From positions 13,607-21,791 of the forward strand of contig DKIB01000080.1 in the NCBI GenBank assembly GCA_002454015.1: a stretch of DNA of 8,185 bases, given 5' to 3'. A program made the position numbers and the translations under genes. Shown here one piece after another: positions 6,393 through 8,185 of this stretch. The notes under the pieces are model-generated. The model searched no databases. It saw only the letters and a list, made by a program, of their open reading frames with translations, and was not told the origin of the DNA. Position 1 is the first letter of the stretch. Each line of letters begins with the position of its first letter. The stretch is from Proteobacteria bacterium UBA6729 (GTDB lineage: Bacteria; Pseudomonadota; Gammaproteobacteria; Porifericomitales; Porifericomitaceae).

Positions 6393-7138
6393 AGCGACCA
6401 CTGCTGTGGGGGCTGTCCGGGCCGCAACCACAGCAGCTGATGTTCAGGTACCGGCAACCAGGCATCACTGTCATCAAAACATTCGGAGGCAACCAGTACC
6501 GCATGCGGATAACGTTCATGGGACGTGCAGTAGTACAGCGAGGGGCAGGGGGCATGCAGCGCATGGCGGCAGACCAACAACCCGGTCGTATCGGCCACCA
6601 CCATGTTCAGCAATGCCTTGTGCTCCCCGAGCAGACCCGGCAGGGCCGCCAGGGCAGACTGTACATCCGCATGCTGGCGGATCCAGGCATACAGGTATTC
6701 AGAATCCGTACTGCCCTGCACATCAGCCACCAACTCCGCTGCCAACTGCTGTATAAACCTGCCTTTCAAGCCGTTATTAAAGTCATCCAGATAGCCGTTA
6801 TGCAGGAAGAACCTGCCAGCGTGCACATAAGGCTGCGTATTCTGCATGGAAGTTGCCTGTCCGGGGGTGGCACTGCGTACATTGCCCACCCACAGGCGAC
6901 TGTGCAGGGTGACCCCCAGCGCAGCCAGATTCGGGTCCGCCCAGATCGGGGCGGTGCACTTGTAAACCAGGGCCTCGCCCGACTCGCCCAGAAACCCCAG
7001 ACCATAGCCATCCGCATTCACCACGGCCTCCCGCATCTCGCGGCATTGCCATGATTGACGATACAGACTGTGTTCCGGCTCCAGCAGAAACCGGTCCAGA
7101 CGCACCCCGGAGCCCAAGTATGCAGCGATACGGCACAT
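6389..7138 (-). CDS. EgtC-like class II glutamine amidotransferase
   Basis: EgtC removes the gamma-glutamyl group from the sulfoxide made by EgtB when gamma-glutamylcysteine is the donor. The protein has 249 residues. Translation from the ATG at 7138 gives MCR, leaving Cys2 as the N-terminal nucleophile after Met removal; the longer open frame upstream would bury that cysteine, which settles the start. Family blocks are NADGYGLGF (41-49), VRSAT (87-91), HNG (113-115), STDSE (143-147) and ASECFDDSDAWLPVP near the end, where EgtC relatives usually have ASEPxDD...W..VP. A GGGGG lies about 9 nt before the ATG. Its stop overlaps the start of the egtB-like gene, so the two are made together. YafJ-type amidotransferases of unknown role share the fold; the neighbour and the C-terminal block favour EgtC. 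Confidence 0.83.
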   Translation of the reverse strand: MCRIAAYLGSGVRLDRFLLEPEHSLYRQSWQCREMREAVVNADGYGLGFLGESGEALVYKCTAPIWADPNLAALGVTLHSRLWVGNVRSATPGQATSMQNTQPYVHAGRFFLHNGYLDDFNNGLKGRFIQQLAAELVADVQGSTDSEYLYAWIRQHADVQSALAALPGLLGEHKALLNMVVADTTGLLVCRHALHAPCPSLYYCTSHERYPHAVLVASECFDDSDAWLPVPEHQLLWLRPGQPPQQWSL

Positions 7139-7170
7139 AAACACTAACCCCCGCGCGAGGGCGGGCAGCC

Positions 7171-7198
7171 ATTCTATCACGGGCACCGCAGCGACCAA
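7171..7198 (-). promoter_or_regulatory. Candidate sigma70 promoter for the egtC-egtB-nadC-ispB-tRNA operon
   Basis: On the minus strand TTGGTC (7198-7193) and TAGAAT (7176-7171) are 16 bp apart, with the start codon about 33 bp past the -10 box. The -10 matches the consensus at five of six positions. All downstream genes on this strand overlap or nearly touch, so this may be their main promoter. It was found by eye only. Confidence 0.45.
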
Positions 7199-7240
7199 TT
7201 GCTACCCCCATCGGCAGGGCGCCACTATCCTGTTATGGGG

Positions 7241-7259
7241 AGTCACTCTGTAAGTGATT
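7241..7259. repeat. Inverted repeat between the divergent promoters
   Basis: AGTCACT and AGTGATT flank a 5-nt loop (CTGTA), giving a 7-bp stem with one G-T pair. It lies between the egtC-side promoter and the plus-strand promoter. No T-run follows it on the plus strand, so it is not a typical terminator there. It could be an operator or a chance repeat. Confidence 0.3.
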
Positions 7260-7295
7260 GATTTGCATATAAAAACAGCATTTCCCGCAGGTTGA

Positions 7296-7307
7296 AACGG
7301 TACCGTT
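7296..7307. promoter_or_regulatory. 12-bp palindrome overlapping a -35 box (possible operator)
   Basis: AACGGTACCGTT is a perfect 12-bp palindrome. Its last two bases overlap the TTGAAA used as -35 by the plus-strand promoter at 7306, and a second TTGAAA starts just before it at 7292. A dimeric repressor bound here would block that promoter. I do not recognise the binding family. Confidence 0.4.
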
Positions 7308-7334
7308 GAAAAATGCAGGCATTGCGCTTACACT
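7306..7334 (+). promoter_or_regulatory. Candidate sigma70 promoter for the small plus-strand genes
   Basis: TTGAAA (7306-7311) and TACACT (7329-7334) are exactly 17 bp apart, each matching the consensus at four or more positions. The start would be near 7341, leaving a leader of roughly 80 nt before the small ORF at 7419. That leader holds the palindromes CCCCGGGG (7359-7366) and AGTGGCCACT (7372-7381), the latter followed by TTT, which could form a weak attenuator-like stem. Confidence 0.5.
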
Positions 7335-7418
7335 GCAGGGCCTGTGGTTTTGCAAGTGCCCCGGGGAGTGTAGTGGCCACTTTTGTCAGCTCACCGTTAT
7401 GGGAAGATTGAACTGGAT

Positions 7419-7568
7419 ATGAATACAGCTTGGGAACCGTGCGGGGTTGCCGACGGATTGGTTGTTGCGGAGGTACGGCCTTTGACGGCCATTGTTGCAG
7501 AACAGCGGCCCTGCCCCTGCAGGGTGACAGGCTGCCCAGCCCCAACATTCCGGGAGCTGGCCACATGA
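7419..7568 (+). CDS. Small ORF of 49 codons, doubtful
   Basis: An ATG-started frame of 49 residues whose TGA overlaps the ATG of the next gene (ATGA), the arrangement used by the other operons here. The product is short and soluble, with three cysteines in CPCRVTGC near the C-terminus that might bind a metal. There is no clear ribosome site before the ATG and I recognise no family. It could equally be an untranslated leader that happens to be open. A GTG-started extension of the downstream gene in its own frame (from 7430) is another reading of the same stretch. Confidence 0.28.
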   Translation: MNTAWEPCGVADGLVVAEVRPLTAIVAEQRPCPCRVTGCPAPTFRELAT

Positions 7569-7825
7569 AGGATGGCTCCGGCATCAGCAGTGCGATTATC
7601 GTGGTAGCGTTGCTCGTGCTCTCTTCTGCCTGCTACCCGGAGCAGTTCACCAACCCGAGTACACTGAATGGCCTGCGCTGGGTCAGCAAGGCAGCCCTGC
7701 TCGCGCTGCTCGCCCTGACCCTGCACAGCTGCGCCCCTGAAGGCTGGCTGATCCGCCGCTGGGTGATAAGGGCCGCTCACCTGCTGACAGCGGGATGTAT
7801 ATTCGGGCTGCTCGCCATCCTGTAG
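7565..7825 (+). CDS. Small hypothetical membrane protein (three predicted helices)
   Basis: An 86-residue protein I cannot assign to a family. Hydrophobic stretches at about 7-24, 38-57 and 66-86 look like three membrane helices. Basic residues in the RR-VIR segment (64-69) lie between helices two and three, which gives a hint of topology. ATG at 7565 has GGGAG about 9 nt upstream, a good ribosome site, and starts just before the first helix. The cysteine at 23 follows LSSA, but no leucine stands at the -3 position, so a lipoprotein signal is unlikely. A candidate promoter lies at 7306-7334. Real coding is supported by the ribosome site and the clean helix pattern. Confidence 0.6.
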   Translation: MKDGSGISSAIIVVALLVLSSACYPEQFTNPSTLNGLRWVSKAALLALLALTLHSCAPEGWLIRRWVIRAAHLLTAGCIFGLLAIL

Positions 7826-8185
7826 CGGGCCCTGGCTGCCTCGTGCAGCTGACAATCTGCATCCGGGTATTCTTGCGCCATTTGGAGCCGGGCTCGGGAG
7901 CCTGTTGTCGGCAATAGGCCTGAATCCGGGGCAGGAACGCCCCTGCACATCACTTGCCCTGTTCTGGTCCCGTGGATTCCTGCGTGGATATTCAGCCGTC
8001 TCCGTCGGCCTGCGCTCCACCTGCGGGTGGGGTTCGCGCATGGAGGACAGCCCGGTCGGGACTGTGGGTTACCGCCCTTTGCAGTACAGGAGCCCGTGGC
8101 GACAGGCGGTTTTCAGGCCCACCCGTTTCCCCTCTGCGACACCGCGGGCAGCAGAATGGACAGCCGACTGCTGGAACCCCACGCA
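7826..8185. other. 360-bp stretch without a recognised gene, rich in inverted repeats
   Basis: No known RNA or protein family is apparent on either strand. Several stems can be drawn: GCTGC/GCAGC at 7835-7849; GAATCC (7922-7927) with GGATTC (7974-7979) enclosing GGGGC/GCCCC; CCACC/GGTGG at 8017-8030; ACAGCCC/GGGaCTGT at 8047-8065; nested GTGGG (8064-8068)/CCCAC (8118-8122) and ACCGCC (8071-8076)/GGCGGT (8105-8110); and CAGCAG/CTGCTG at about 8150-8174. One plus-strand frame is open from inside the preceding gene to the right edge, with an ATG at 8040, but its protein resembles nothing I know. It may be a structured RNA, a repeat, a decayed gene or the leader of a gene beyond the edge. Confidence 0.4.

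Noticed and set aside
7139..7198. N-terminal extension of the egtC-like protein to 7198
   Set aside because: It would place the nucleophile cysteine away from the N-terminus and would overlap the candidate promoter.
7565..7645. Lipoprotein signal in the small membrane protein (Cys23 after LSSA)
   Set aside because: The residue at -3 is serine rather than leucine, and two more hydrophobic helices follow, so a multi-pass membrane protein fits better.
7835..7849. Hairpin after the small membrane gene as its terminator
   Set aside because: The stem is only 5 bp and no T-run follows.
7397..8041. Long open minus-strand frame of 214 codons
   Set aside because: It is antisense to the small membrane gene and rich in Q, R, P and S with no motif, as expected from the complement of GC-rich DNA.
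8040..8185. Plus-strand frame from ATG 8040 to the window edge, with GGTGGGG upstream
   Set aside because: No recognisable protein features, and one frame staying open in GC-rich DNA is common; kept only as a note in the right-end region.

Overview
This 8.2 kb stretch is ordinary-density bacterial chromosome, fairly GC-rich, most likely from a gammaproteobacterium. The clues are an AceE-type homodimeric pyruvate dehydrogenase E1, a NadC and an IspB that read like the gammaproteobacterial enzymes, and a tRNA-Pro(CGG) with an encoded CCA end. I see no phage, insertion sequence, CRISPR array or rRNA. The genus cannot be fixed from the sequence alone.

Layout. (1) The left edge holds the first 94 codons of aceE on the minus strand. 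(2) A 79-bp divergent region with back-to-back TATAAT boxes separates aceE from a plus-strand operon of three overlapping genes (364-3322): an M17 leucyl-aminopeptidase-like enzyme, a PlsC-type lysophospholipid acyltransferase, and a short-chain dehydrogenase. (3) Converging on that operon from the right is a compact minus-strand operon (7138 down to 3311): egtC-like glutamine amidotransferase, egtB-like sulfoxide synthase, nadC, ispB, then tRNA-Pro(CGG). Its internal junctions are ATGA overlaps or gaps of a few bases, and the tRNA starts only 2 nt after the ispB stop. The 3' end of the dehydrogenase gene overlaps the CCA end of the tRNA by 12 bp, antisense. (4) A second divergent region (about 7139-7418) has a candidate promoter for the egt operon and a separate candidate plus-strand promoter with a perfect 12-bp palindrome on its -35. 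The plus-strand promoter leads to a doubtful 49-codon ORF and an 86-residue three-helix membrane protein. (5) The last 360 bp (7826-8185) have no recognisable gene but are rich in inverted repeats.

How the genes fit together. The left operon looks like protein or peptide turnover plus lipid modification; the shared task of its acyltransferase and dehydrogenase is unknown. The right operon joins a two-gene ergothioneine-type (thiol/selenol-imidazole) module, without an EgtD methyltransferase here, to NAD synthesis (NadC) and ubiquinone side-chain synthesis (IspB). The points most worth a second look are that egtC-egtB module inside the nadC-ispB-tRNA operon, an IspB lacking the usual EGK residues after its second aspartate motif, the 2-nt ispB/tRNA junction, and the two divergent control regions.
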